Source: JAVBSC01 sp031547305
Lineage (GTDB): Bacteria; Desulfobacterota; Desulfovibrionia; Desulfovibrionales; Desulfovibrionaceae
Direction: 5' to 3'
Assembly (NCBI GenBank): GCA_031547305.1
Contig: JAVBSC010000039.1
Location: forward strand, 20,915-84,914
Length of the DNA stretch: 64,000 nucleotides
The translations under genes were made by a program, and so were the position numbers. The first letter of the stretch is position 1. Each line of letters starts with the position of its first letter. The notes below the pieces were generated by a model. The model was not told the origin of the DNA. It did not search any database and saw only the letters and a list, made by a program, of their open reading frames with translations. Positions 36,036 through 44,436 of this stretch are shown piece by piece.

Positions 36036-37802
36036 ATGAAATTTATTCTTTCCTGGATAAATCAATTGGTGAAAGAGCAAAAAAATGCCTGGGCTTTGCT
36101 ACCTCTAATCATTGCGTATGTACTCCTGGCCTCTCCCTTGCCGTACATTAATGAAGTTATCAGGCTGGCGTCCATGCAGACGGATCTGAGCAAGCGCGTT
36201 GTAGGGGTAAGCTCTTTTATAGTTATATCAATGCTTTGTTCCTTTTCAGTATTAATATTCGCCTTCTCCCGAAAAATTAAAAATTATGTTATATTTTTTA
36301 TTTTATTATCGCTAGTAATCGTTGACCTGAGTTATACAGATATTGTCGGGCATTATTTTACAATTTCCGACTTAATTTTTTCATATAATGAGAGCGGGCA
36401 GAGCATCAATGCCTTAATTGAATTTTTCCCCACCTGGTCTGTGGCAGCTCTAAAGGTGCTGCCTTTTGCCATAGCTTTGTTTATTTTGCGCAGATGGGTA
36501 ACCATTGAGTTTTCTTGCGGCATTACAAAATACATTATTCTTCTTGTTGCCGCAGCTGCTGTATGGTCCTCAATGGTGTTCTCAAACGGCAAACGCGACA
36601 ACTACGTTACAGCGCCAAGACTACTTGGAGTGGCGGCCTACGCCGTGCACTACAGCGATTACCTGGGAGCCAGCCTGCCTTACGCCCAACGCACACTGGA
36701 TCAATCCATCCGGCCGACCGGCGAAAAGATGGCCAAAAATATCGTGTTGATCATAGACGAAAGCATCTGCAGCAAGTACCTTTCAATTAACGGCTACCGC
36801 GCGGAAACGACTCCATTTCTGGACTCCATCAAAGATACTTACATCAATCTGGGTGACGTGGCATCCGCAGCAAACGCCTCCAATACTTCAAATTATATTC
36901 TACGTAACGGCCTGACTCCGCAAAACATCCCTGACGACCGCCGCGCAACTCTTAACTGGCCGTCTTTGCTCACTTATGCAAAACAGGCAGGCATGCATAC
37001 TATCTATATCGATTCGCAGCATAACAGTGACAGCCTCCAAAACTATATGTCAAATTTTGACCTGCGTGATATAGACTACTACGAAAATATTATCACTGAT
37101 GATGGAAATATTGCGGAAGCCGACTTCAAAGCCATGAGGCAAACGGCTTCAATACTAAATAAATCCAAAGGCAACTTCATAATTCTATTGAAGATGGGTA
37201 TGCATTTCCCATATTATCTGCGATATAGTGAAAGTGAAAAAATCTTCACTCCTGATTACGATAAAAGTAACGCCATGTTATATAGGGCAAAAATTAAAAA
37301 TACTCAGGAAGACAGAGAACGACATCTTAACAGCTACCTGAATGGAATTTCAAAAGTAACAGATTCATATCTAAAACACATGCTTTCGACATTCGACATG
37401 TCAGACACGCTGATAATATATACTGCGGATCATGGACAAAGTATCAACGTGGAAAACCAGAAAAATACTCACAATACATGGCCACACCCATCAGCGGAAC
37501 AAAACCTTGTCCCTGTCCTGATATTTGGAGCAGCCGCGCAACAAATCGCTCCTGGCCAAATAAGTAAAAACAAGTACTCCCAACTTCAAATTTTTCCGAC
37601 TTTATTGAGCGTCATGGGGTATCCGGCTGAAGTATTTTCAAAATACGGCCAACCTCTGGCAAGCGGACCAACTGAGCAAGCCAGCTTTGCTGGACCGTTG
37701 TTTTCCAAAGAAGGAAAATTTGAGCCTGTGCGCCCTGATGAAGCATATGTCGCTGAACCTGATGGAAAATTCGCCAGCAGTCACACAAAAACCCAACATT
37801 AA
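36036..37802 (+). CDS. phosphoethanolamine-transferase-like membrane sulfatase-fold protein
   Basis: A 588-residue protein with five N-terminal membrane helices (about 15-190) and a periplasmic alkaline-phosphatase/sulfatase-fold domain (from about 235: NIVLIIDES, SINGYRAETTPFLDSI, YTADHG near 465). This is the EptA/Cpt family layout, which transfers phosphoethanolamine from lipid to a glycan. The nucleophile position, usually Thr in a G-E-T motif, reads D-E-S, so a Ser nucleophile is likely. It may decorate EPS or lipopolysaccharide. It is AT-rich like the next gene, and a 50-base AT-rich leader precedes it. Confidence 0.8.
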   Translation: MKFILSWINQLVKEQKNAWALLPLIIAYVLLASPLPYINEVIRLASMQTDLSKRVVGVSSFIVISMLCSFSVLIFAFSRKIKNYVIFFILLSLVIVDLSYTDIVGHYFTISDLIFSYNESGQSINALIEFFPTWSVAALKVLPFAIALFILRRWVTIEFSCGITKYIILLVAAAAVWSSMVFSNGKRDNYVTAPRLLGVAAYAVHYSDYLGASLPYAQRTLDQSIRPTGEKMAKNIVLIIDESICSKYLSINGYRAETTPFLDSIKDTYINLGDVASAANASNTSNYILRNGLTPQNIPDDRRATLNWPSLLTYAKQAGMHTIYIDSQHNSDSLQNYMSNFDLRDIDYYENIITDDGNIAEADFKAMRQTASILNKSKGNFIILLKMGMHFPYYLRYSESEKIFTPDYDKSNAMLYRAKIKNTQEDRERHLNSYLNGISKVTDSYLKHMLSTFDMSDTLIIYTADHGQSINVENQKNTHNTWPHPSAEQNLVPVLIFGAAAQQIAPGQISKNKYSQLQIFPTLLSVMGYPAEVFSKYGQPLASGPTEQASFAGPLFSKEGKFEPVRPDEAYVAEPDGKFASSHTKTQH

Positions 37803-37820
37803 TTAAATAAGTAAAAACAA

Positions 37821-38909
37821 ATGGCAACTATAAAAAATACGCATGCAGCCACACTGCCGTTAGACGCATTGCGTGGTATTGCAGCTATTGCCATTGTCCT
37901 GCATCACTTCAGACCAAACTCAATCCTGACATCAAATCCCATAGCGGTGAATGCGCCGCTCCTGGTGGATCTTTTTTTTGCCCTGAGCGGATTTGTAATA
38001 GCTTTTAACTATTTGGATAAAATTTATACTCTTAAGGATGCCATAATATTTCAGAAAAAAAGATTTCTGCGACTATATCCGCTTCACGTTGCCATGCTCA
38101 TGGTATTTCTTCTCTTTGAGCTTGCCAAATATTATAGCGAAAAAAAAGCTGGGTTAGCAGCTGTAACCCCAGCTTTTACCAACAACAATCTATATTCGTT
38201 TATAAATAACATTTTTATGACGCAGGCTATCCTGGTGCCGCGCATAACATTTAATTATCCAAGCTGGTCTATTTCAGTAGAATTTTATACATATATTATC
38301 TTTGCCTTTGGTATGTTATATTTCAAAAAGCACTTTAAAATATTTTCAAGCGTGTTGATCCTTGCATCAGTCGCCTTACTTTTTATTACCAATATTCAGC
38401 ACCCATCAACAGGCATGGCGATGTTCAGATGCCTGTATGCCTTCTTTGCCGGCGTATTATCTTATATGTATTATAGAAACGCTAAATTACCCGCCAATGA
38501 TTTAACCGCGCTGGCATTCCTAATAATACTTATCGTGATTCTGATTATTGGACCTTCCGCAAGATTGTCATTATTGCTGCCACCGTTCTTTTGTATGATG
38601 ATCGTCTATCTTTCATTGCTCCCGTTTGACAGTAAAATCAGATATATCCTAACAGTCAAGCCGTTAATATATTTGGGCTCCAGAAGCTATAGCATATATA
38701 TGGTCCATGCGGCTATCTGGTGGACGATAATAAACGTGATAAAATTTGCGTTCAGAGTACATACAGAGCTTGCTGACGGTAAACCTAAATTATTTTTATC
38801 TCAACCTATATTGATTGCTATTACTATTTTAGGTGTTTTTCTGACACTGTTAATCTCACATTTCACATATAAATATATTGAGAATAGGTTCAGGATAATA
38901 AGCAAGTAG
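37821..38909 (+). CDS. acyltransferase 3 family protein (OafA-like)
   Basis: A 362-residue inner-membrane acyltransferase with about ten helices. The N-terminal signature LPLDALRGIAAIAIVLHHF provides the R and HH residues important in this family, and LFFALSGFVIAFN and RFLRLYPLH follow. It probably moves an acetyl group across the membrane to decorate the exported glycan, giving a second acetylation system beside the beta-helix transferase at 24.3 kb. AT-rich; it follows the phosphoethanolamine-transferase-like gene by 18 bases. Confidence 0.87.
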   Translation: MATIKNTHAATLPLDALRGIAAIAIVLHHFRPNSILTSNPIAVNAPLLVDLFFALSGFVIAFNYLDKIYTLKDAIIFQKKRFLRLYPLHVAMLMVFLLFELAKYYSEKKAGLAAVTPAFTNNNLYSFINNIFMTQAILVPRITFNYPSWSISVEFYTYIIFAFGMLYFKKHFKIFSSVLILASVALLFITNIQHPSTGMAMFRCLYAFFAGVLSYMYYRNAKLPANDLTALAFLIILIVILIIGPSARLSLLLPPFFCMMIVYLSLLPFDSKIRYILTVKPLIYLGSRSYSIYMVHAAIWWTIINVIKFAFRVHTELADGKPKLFLSQPILIAITILGVFLTLLISHFTYKYIENRFRIISK

Positions 38910-38950
38910 AGTTTTGTGCATACAACCAAGAAAAAATACAGGTGCTTCCG

Positions 38951-40066
38951 ATGAACATCGCCATGCTCGGCCTGCGCTCCATCGGCGGGCAGACTTCCGG
39001 CGGTGTGGAGCGCCACGTGGAGGAGCTGGCCGTGCGCATGGTTGCCCAGGGCCACAAGGTCACGGTGTTCTGCCGCGGCCGCTACAACAGCCTGGAGGAA
39101 TACAAAGGCGTGCGGCTTGTAAACCGGCCGGCCGTGTATTCCAAGCACCTGGAGGCCATTACCCACACCCTGGCGATCATGCCGTCCGTGCTGGCCGGTT
39201 TTGACGTGGTGCACATCCACGCCACCGGACCTTCGCTGTTTTCCTGGCTGCCCAGGCTGTTCGGGCGCAAAGTCGTGGTCACGGTGCACGGCCTGGATTT
39301 TCTGCGCGCCAAATGGGGCGGTCTCGCCTCCCTGGTGCTGCGCTGCGGGGCCTGGACCGCCGCGCACTGCCCCAACGAAACCATTGTGGTATCGCGCACG
39401 CTACGCGCCCATTACCTGAAAAAAGACGGCATCAAAACGCGTTGGATTCCCAACGGCGTAAGCGCCCCGGTCTCCCGCCGGCTGGATAAGCTTAAACGCT
39501 TCGGCCTGGAACCGGGAGGCTACCTGCTCTCTCTGGGCCGCCTGGTGCCGGAAAAAGGCCTCCACTATCTGATTCAGGCTTTTGCCGGGCTGGATACGCC
39601 GCTCAAACTGGTCATCGCCGGCGGCGGCCTGCTGGATTCAGGCTATGAGCGGGAATTACATAAGCTGGCCGCGCCGGATCCCCGCGTCATCTTCACCGGC
39701 CCCCTGTACGGCGAAGACAAGGACGAAGCCTTCAGCAACGCCAGATTCTTTGTTCTGCCTTCGGATCTGGAGGGGATGCCCATAGCCATGCTGGAAGCCA
39801 TGAGTTACGGCTGCCCGATGCTGACCAGCGATATTTCCGAATGCACGGAAATATCCCTGGCCGCCGAGGAAGAAGGCTCGCCGGACATCTGCTCCACTTT
39901 TGCGGCGGGGAATATTGAAAGTCTGGCCGCAAAACTGTCGGATTTTCTGGTGAACCCTGAATTGAAGGCACTGGGCGAACGCGGCCGGCAGTATATTCTG
40001 GCCCGCTACTCCTGGGACGACATCACCGCCCAGACTCTGGCGGTGTACATGGACGCGGCGGGATAG
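38951..40066 (+). CDS. glycosyltransferase family 4
   Basis: A 371-residue GT-B glycosyltransferase. N-terminal MNIAMLGLRSIGGQTSGGVERHVEEL is the typical acceptor-domain loop with the glycine cluster. C-terminal motifs are IPNGVSAP, SLGRLVPEKGLHYLI and DLEGMPIAMLEAMSYGCPML, with the EX7E donor-binding pair. The ATG at 38951 has AGG eight bases upstream; a GTG at 38942 is an alternative. GC-rich composition returns at this gene. Gmd and Fcl follow, so mannose or fucose are possible donors, but this is inference. Confidence 0.88.
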   Translation: MNIAMLGLRSIGGQTSGGVERHVEELAVRMVAQGHKVTVFCRGRYNSLEEYKGVRLVNRPAVYSKHLEAITHTLAIMPSVLAGFDVVHIHATGPSLFSWLPRLFGRKVVVTVHGLDFLRAKWGGLASLVLRCGAWTAAHCPNETIVVSRTLRAHYLKKDGIKTRWIPNGVSAPVSRRLDKLKRFGLEPGGYLLSLGRLVPEKGLHYLIQAFAGLDTPLKLVIAGGGLLDSGYERELHKLAAPDPRVIFTGPLYGEDKDEAFSNARFFVLPSDLEGMPIAMLEAMSYGCPMLTSDISECTEISLAAEEEGSPDICSTFAAGNIESLAAKLSDFLVNPELKALGERGRQYILARYSWDDITAQTLAVYMDAAG

Positions 40067-40292
40067 CCCGCGCTGACGCCACCAGCCAACGTTACTGTGC
40101 CTCCGAAAACATGCCTGAAAGCCCACTGCGGCATCATGATCGGGGTAGGCGCGGCGCTACGCCGCCACCAATATCCCTATTTATGCTGAAGTGGCTGCCC
40201 GGCGGTCTGGTGGACAAGAAACAGCCGCCAAGAACAAACTGAAGTCTTTTTCCAAAGTCTTTGCCATATCAATTCTCATAAGGACCGCGATA

Positions 40293-41441
40293 ATGAAAAA
40301 AGCGCTCATCACCGGCGTCACCGGGCAGGACGGGGCATATCTGGCCAAGCTTCTGCTGGAAAAAGGCTATGAAGTGCACGGCATGAAAAGGCGTTCGTCG
40401 CTTTTCAACACGGACAGAATCGACAGCCTTTACGAAGGGCCTTCCAGGCAGGGCAGACACTTTATTCTGCACTACGGGGATCTCACTGATTCCACGAACA
40501 TCATCAGAATCCTGCAGGACGTCCAGCCGGACGAGATCTACAACCTGGGCGCCCAAAGCCACGTCAAGGTATCCTTTGAGTCGCCTGAATACACGGCCAA
40601 CTCGGACGCCATCGGAGCGCTGCGCATTCTTGAAGCCATCCGCATTCTGAACCTTACGGAAAAAACCCGCTTTTACCAGGCCTCCACGTCCGAACTGTTC
40701 GGCAAGGTACAGGAAATACCCCAGACGGAAAAAACGCCGTTCTACCCGCGTTCGCCTTACGCCTGCGCCAAGCTTTACGCCTACTGGATCACCATAAACT
40801 ACCGTGAGGCTTACGGCGTTTACGGCTGCAACGGGATTTTGTTCAACCACGAATCCCCGATGCGCGGCGAAACCTTTGTCACCCGCAAGATCACCAGAGC
40901 TCTGGCCCGCCTGGCCCTGGGCCTTGGCGGACCGCTGAGCCTGGGCAACATGAACGCCAAGCGCGACTGGGGCCACGCCAAGGATTACGTGGAAATGCAG
41001 TGGCTGATGCTCCAGCAGGAGCAGCCGGACGATTATGTGATCGCCACCGGCCGGCAGTTTTCCGTGCGGGAATTCGTGCGGCACGCCGCCGGGCACCTGG
41101 GGATTGCCGTTGAGTTCAAGGGCAGCGGCCTAAAGGAACAGGGCATTGTAAAATCCCTTGATGCGGAGCGCCTCAACTCCATGCTGCCGGGGAAAAGCCG
41201 CATGAACTTCGCTGTCAAGCCGGGCGACGCGATCGTCAGCGTGGACCCGCGCTACTTCAGGCCCACGGAAGTGGAAACCCTGCTCGGCGACGCCACAAAG
41301 GCCAGGGAAAAGCTCGGCTGGACGCCAAAGATCACCTTTGAGGAGATGGTGGCCGAAATGATGGAGAAAGACCTGCAACTTGCGGCCCGGGATCACCTGT
41401 GCCGGGTGGTGGGCTTTGAAACTTTTGACCACAACGAATAG
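40293..41441 (+). CDS. gmd: GDP-mannose 4,6-dehydratase
   Basis: Gmd converts GDP-mannose to GDP-4-keto-6-deoxymannose. The 382-residue SDR enzyme has the NADP-binding GVTGQDGAYLAKLL, the substrate loop KRRSSLFNTDRIDSLY, the YxxxK pair in PYACAKLYAYW, and FNHESPMRGETFVTRKIT. The length is normal. The frame is open 34 codons upstream, but the ATG at 40293 with AAGGACCGCG in front gives the conserved N-terminus. It uses GDP-mannose from ManB/ManC, encoded nearby on the other strand, and feeds the adjacent Fcl. Confidence 0.95.
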   Translation: MKKALITGVTGQDGAYLAKLLLEKGYEVHGMKRRSSLFNTDRIDSLYEGPSRQGRHFILHYGDLTDSTNIIRILQDVQPDEIYNLGAQSHVKVSFESPEYTANSDAIGALRILEAIRILNLTEKTRFYQASTSELFGKVQEIPQTEKTPFYPRSPYACAKLYAYWITINYREAYGVYGCNGILFNHESPMRGETFVTRKITRALARLALGLGGPLSLGNMNAKRDWGHAKDYVEMQWLMLQQEQPDDYVIATGRQFSVREFVRHAAGHLGIAVEFKGSGLKEQGIVKSLDAERLNSMLPGKSRMNFAVKPGDAIVSVDPRYFRPTEVETLLGDATKAREKLGWTPKITFEEMVAEMMEKDLQLAARDHLCRVVGFETFDHNE

Positions 41442-41450
41442 GCTCTGCAT

Positions 41451-42377
41451 ATGGAAACATCGTCACGAATTTTTATAGCCGGATATCGCGGCCTGGTGGG
41501 AAGCGCCATTGCCAGGCGTCTTCAGAAAGACGGTTATTCCAACTTGATCCTAAAAAGCAGCGCGGAGCTTGATTTGCGCAGCCAGGCGGCCGTGCTTGAT
41601 TTTTTCGCCGCGGAAAAGCCGGATTACGTGTTCCTGGCCGCCGCCAAAGTAGGCGGGATACACGCCAACAATATCTTTCCGGCCGATTTTATAAGAGACA
41701 ACCTCCAGATCCAAACAAACGTTATAGACGCGGCCTGGAAGAACAAGACCAAAAAGCTGCTGTTCCTCGGCTCGTCCTGCATATTCCCCAAATTCGCCCC
41801 CCAGCCGATCCCGGAATCCAGCCTGCTGACCGGACCGCTGGAACCGACCAACGAATGGTACGCCGTGGCCAAAATAGCCGGAATAAAAATGTGCCAGGCC
41901 TACCGTAGGCAGTACGGCTTTGACGCCATCTGCGCCCAGCCCACCAACCTTTACGGGCCGGGCGACAATTTCCACCCGGAGCATTCGCACGTCATACCGG
42001 GGCTTATGCGGCGCTTTCACGAGGCCAGACTCTCCGGCGCCGAACAGGTGACCGTGTGGGGCACAGGCAGAGCCATGCGTGAATTCCTACATGTGGACGA
42101 TCTGGCGGACGCCCTGTTCTTCCTCATGCAAAACTACTCGGATGAAGAAATCGTCAACGTGGGAATGGGAGAAGATCTGAGCATAGCGGATCTGGCCGCC
42201 CTTATCGCCAGGACCGTCGGGTTCAAAGGCAAACTCGCCTTTGACGCGAGCAAGCCCGACGGCACGCCGCGCAAGCTGCTGGACGTGGCCAAACTGCGCG
42301 CCCTGGGCTGGCGTCACGGCATCCCCCTGGACCTGGGACTCGCCGAAACGTACCAATGGTACCAGCAAAATAAATGA
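41451..42377 (+). CDS. fcl: GDP-L-fucose synthase
   Basis: Fcl epimerises and reduces GDP-4-keto-6-deoxymannose to GDP-L-fucose. The 308-residue SDR protein has FIAGYRGLVGSAIARRL at the N-terminus, FLGSSCIFP, the catalytic Y-x3-K in NEWYAVAKIAG, and NLYGPGDNFHPEHSHVIP. It starts 9 bases after gmd and ends in a strong bidirectional terminator. Together with gmd it indicates fucose, or a closely related 6-deoxyhexose, in the EPS. Confidence 0.95.
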   Translation: METSSRIFIAGYRGLVGSAIARRLQKDGYSNLILKSSAELDLRSQAAVLDFFAAEKPDYVFLAAAKVGGIHANNIFPADFIRDNLQIQTNVIDAAWKNKTKKLLFLGSSCIFPKFAPQPIPESSLLTGPLEPTNEWYAVAKIAGIKMCQAYRRQYGFDAICAQPTNLYGPGDNFHPEHSHVIPGLMRRFHEARLSGAEQVTVWGTGRAMREFLHVDDLADALFFLMQNYSDEEIVNVGMGEDLSIADLAALIARTVGFKGKLAFDASKPDGTPRKLLDVAKLRALGWRHGIPLDLGLAETYQWYQQNK

Positions 42378-42380
42378 CGA

Positions 42381-42424
42381 AAAAATCCCCTGTTCCGCCA
42401 AGTCAGACGGAACAGGGGATTTTT
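42381..42424. terminator. bidirectional terminator between fcl and the gmhB-like gene
   Basis: The 17-base arms at 42381-42397 and 42408-42424 are perfectly complementary, with A5 on one flank and T5 on the other. It should stop transcription from both converging gene groups. Confidence 0.9.
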
Positions 42425-42442
42425 AACCACAGCTAAAAAATA

Positions 42443-42985
42443 TCAGCTCAATTCAGCGCAAAATTTCAGAATATCTCCCACGCTCCCCACCCCCACGGCC
42501 GGCGGTTCCGCCGCTCCACTGGTGACCTGGTACAGCCGGCCCACGCCGGACGCTCTGCCCGCCCGCACGTCCTTGTCCTGGTCCCCGACCATGATGGAAG
42601 CGGCCAGGTCTATATTCAAGTCCTCGGCGGCCTTCAAGATCATACCCGGACCAGGTTTTCGGCAATCGCTGTCTTTGTCGTATTCCTTCAGCGAAGCGCC
42701 GGGAATAAAGGGGCAGAAGTACACGGCGTCAATATCTCCGCCCCTGGCCCGGAATTCTCCCTTCACCCAGTCCATGAGCCGGTTAAAATCCTCTTCGGTA
42801 TACTTGCCCCGGCCTATGCCGGACTGGTTGGTCACCACCACCACCAGGTATCCGGCCTTCCGGGCCCCGGCCACCAGCTCGAAAATGCCGGGAATAAATT
42901 GAAAATCCTCCCGGCGATAGATGTAGCCGTCGCCGTTGTGGTTGATCACCCCGTCCCGGTCCAGGAACAAAGCCTTTTTCTTCAC
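42443..42985 (-). CDS. HAD-IIIA phosphatase, GmhB-like (heptose bisphosphatase family)
   Basis: A 180-residue HAD phosphatase with catalytic LDRDGVIN (Asp nucleophile, residues 8-15), VTNQSGIGRG and MVGDQDKDVRAG. It resembles D-glycero-beta-D-manno-heptose-1,7-bisphosphate 7-phosphatase. However, the zinc loop is altered: where GmhB has CPH...CDC, this has CPF...SDC, so two of four zinc ligands are missing. It may be a relative with another sugar phosphate substrate. It is the last gene of the manB-manC-gmhB group on the minus strand, 6 bases after manC. Confidence 0.8.
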   Translation of the reverse strand: MKKKALFLDRDGVINHNGDGYIYRREDFQFIPGIFELVAGARKAGYLVVVVTNQSGIGRGKYTEEDFNRLMDWVKGEFRARGGDIDAVYFCPFIPGASLKEYDKDSDCRKPGPGMILKAAEDLNIDLAASIMVGDQDKDVRAGRASGVGRLYQVTSGAAEPPAVGVGSVGDILKFCAELS

Positions 42986-42991
42986 GTCCGG

Positions 42992-44431
42992 CTACCTGAT
43001 CCTTCCATAAGTGTCTTCAAATCTGACAATATCATCCTCGCCCAGGTAGGAGCCGGTCTGAATCTCGATAAGTTCCAAGGGGATGCGGCCGGGGTTTTCC
43101 AAGCGGTGCTTGTTGCCCAGGGGGATATAGGTGGACATATCCTCGGAAAGCATGCGCGCTTCCTCCCCCACGGTCACTTTGGCCGTGCCGCGCACCACCA
43201 CCCAGTGCTCGGCCCGATGATGATGCAGTTGCAAAGACAGCGTCGCGCCGGGGTTGACGATGATGCGCTTTACCTGGAAGCGCTCGCTGAGCGCCAGCGT
43301 CTCATAGGATCCCCAGGGACGGTAGACCTTAAGGTGGGTATCCGTTTCCGTGCGTCCGCGCAGCTTCAGCTCGGCCAGCAGCTTCTTCACGTCCTGGCCC
43401 CGGCCGCGCTCCAGCACCAGCACGGCGTCCGGCGTTTCCACCACGCTGATGTTCTTCAGCCCGATGGCCGCCAGCAGGCGGCTGGTGGCGTGCAGGTAGC
43501 AGTTTTCCGAATCCAGCTCCACCACATCGCCCGTAAGGGCGTTGCCGCGCCCGTCATGCGGGGCGCTGTCGTAAAAAGCCTCCCATGACCCCAAATCGCT
43601 CCAGTTGGCCGCAAGTTTGACCATGGCCGCATGCCTGGTGTGCTCCATGACCGCGTAATCCAGGGAGTTTTCCGGGCAGGCCGCGAAAGCCTCTTTGTCA
43701 AAGCGGGTGAAATCCAAATCTTTTTTGCGGCTTTCCCAAATTTGCAGGCAGGCCGAGTGCATGTCCGGGGCGTATTTTTGCAGTTCCGCCAAAAATAGCG
43801 AAGCCCGGAACATGAACATGCCGCTGTTCCAGAAGCAGCCGCCCTCGGCAATCATCGCTCTGGCCTTGTCTTCGGAAGGCTTTTCCACAAAACGGCCCAC
43901 CTCATGAACGCCGGCGGCCAGTTCCTTGCCCTGTGTGATGTACCCGAAGCCTGTTTCCGGCCGCGTTGGCGGCACGCCAAAGACCACCAGCCCGCCCTGC
44001 CGGGAAGCCCCCAGGGCCAGGTCAACAGCCGCATAAAATTTTTCAGCCGGTTCGATCACATGGTCCGAGGAAAGCACCAGCAAATGCGGATCCTCCCCAT
44101 CCGCCAGGGCCGCCAGGGCGGCCAGGGCCACGGCCGGAGCCGTGTTGCGCCCCATGGGCTCCAGCAGGATTTCCGCTCCGCCCAACGCGCCCGCCCCGCT
44201 TTTTTCCAGCGCGTCCTGCAAAATGGCCGCGGCCAGAAAACGATGCTCCGCATTGCAGCAGATCAGCGGCGCGGACGCGCCCGGCAACCCGGCAGCCCGC
44301 TCCAAAGTCCGCGAAAACAATGTGCTCCCGCCAAGATCCATGAACTGCTTCGGGTAAAGCCCCCGCGACAACGGCCACAGCCGCGTCCCGCTGCCGCCGC
44401 ACAAAATAACCGGCCGTATTTGTTCTTTCAT
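42992..44431 (-). CDS. manC: mannose-1-phosphate guanylyltransferase/mannose-6-phosphate isomerase
   Basis: The 479-residue bifunctional enzyme supplies GDP-mannose. The nucleotidyltransferase domain (1-345) begins VILCGGSGTRLWPLSR, the pyrophosphorylase loop, and includes FVEKPSEDKA. The C-terminal cupin isomerase domain (about 360-479) contains WGSYETL, LQLHHHRAEHW and IPLGNKHRLENPG, with metal-binding His residues. Length and layout match AlgA/ManC. It is encoded directly after manB with a 5-base gap. Confidence 0.95.
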   Translation of the reverse strand: MKEQIRPVILCGGSGTRLWPLSRGLYPKQFMDLGGSTLFSRTLERAAGLPGASAPLICCNAEHRFLAAAILQDALEKSGAGALGGAEILLEPMGRNTAPAVALAALAALADGEDPHLLVLSSDHVIEPAEKFYAAVDLALGASRQGGLVVFGVPPTRPETGFGYITQGKELAAGVHEVGRFVEKPSEDKARAMIAEGGCFWNSGMFMFRASLFLAELQKYAPDMHSACLQIWESRKKDLDFTRFDKEAFAACPENSLDYAVMEHTRHAAMVKLAANWSDLGSWEAFYDSAPHDGRGNALTGDVVELDSENCYLHATSRLLAAIGLKNISVVETPDAVLVLERGRGQDVKKLLAELKLRGRTETDTHLKVYRPWGSYETLALSERFQVKRIIVNPGATLSLQLHHHRAEHWVVVRGTAKVTVGEEARMLSEDMSTYIPLGNKHRLENPGRIPLELIEIQTGSYLGEDDIVRFEDTYGRIR

Positions 44432-44436
44432 CGACC

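Noticed and set aside
36036..37802. Annotation of this protein as a true sulfatase
   Set aside because: It has five membrane helices and the EptA-type SINGY motif and lacks the C/S-x-P-x-R formylglycine motif; a phosphoethanolamine-type transferase is the better call.
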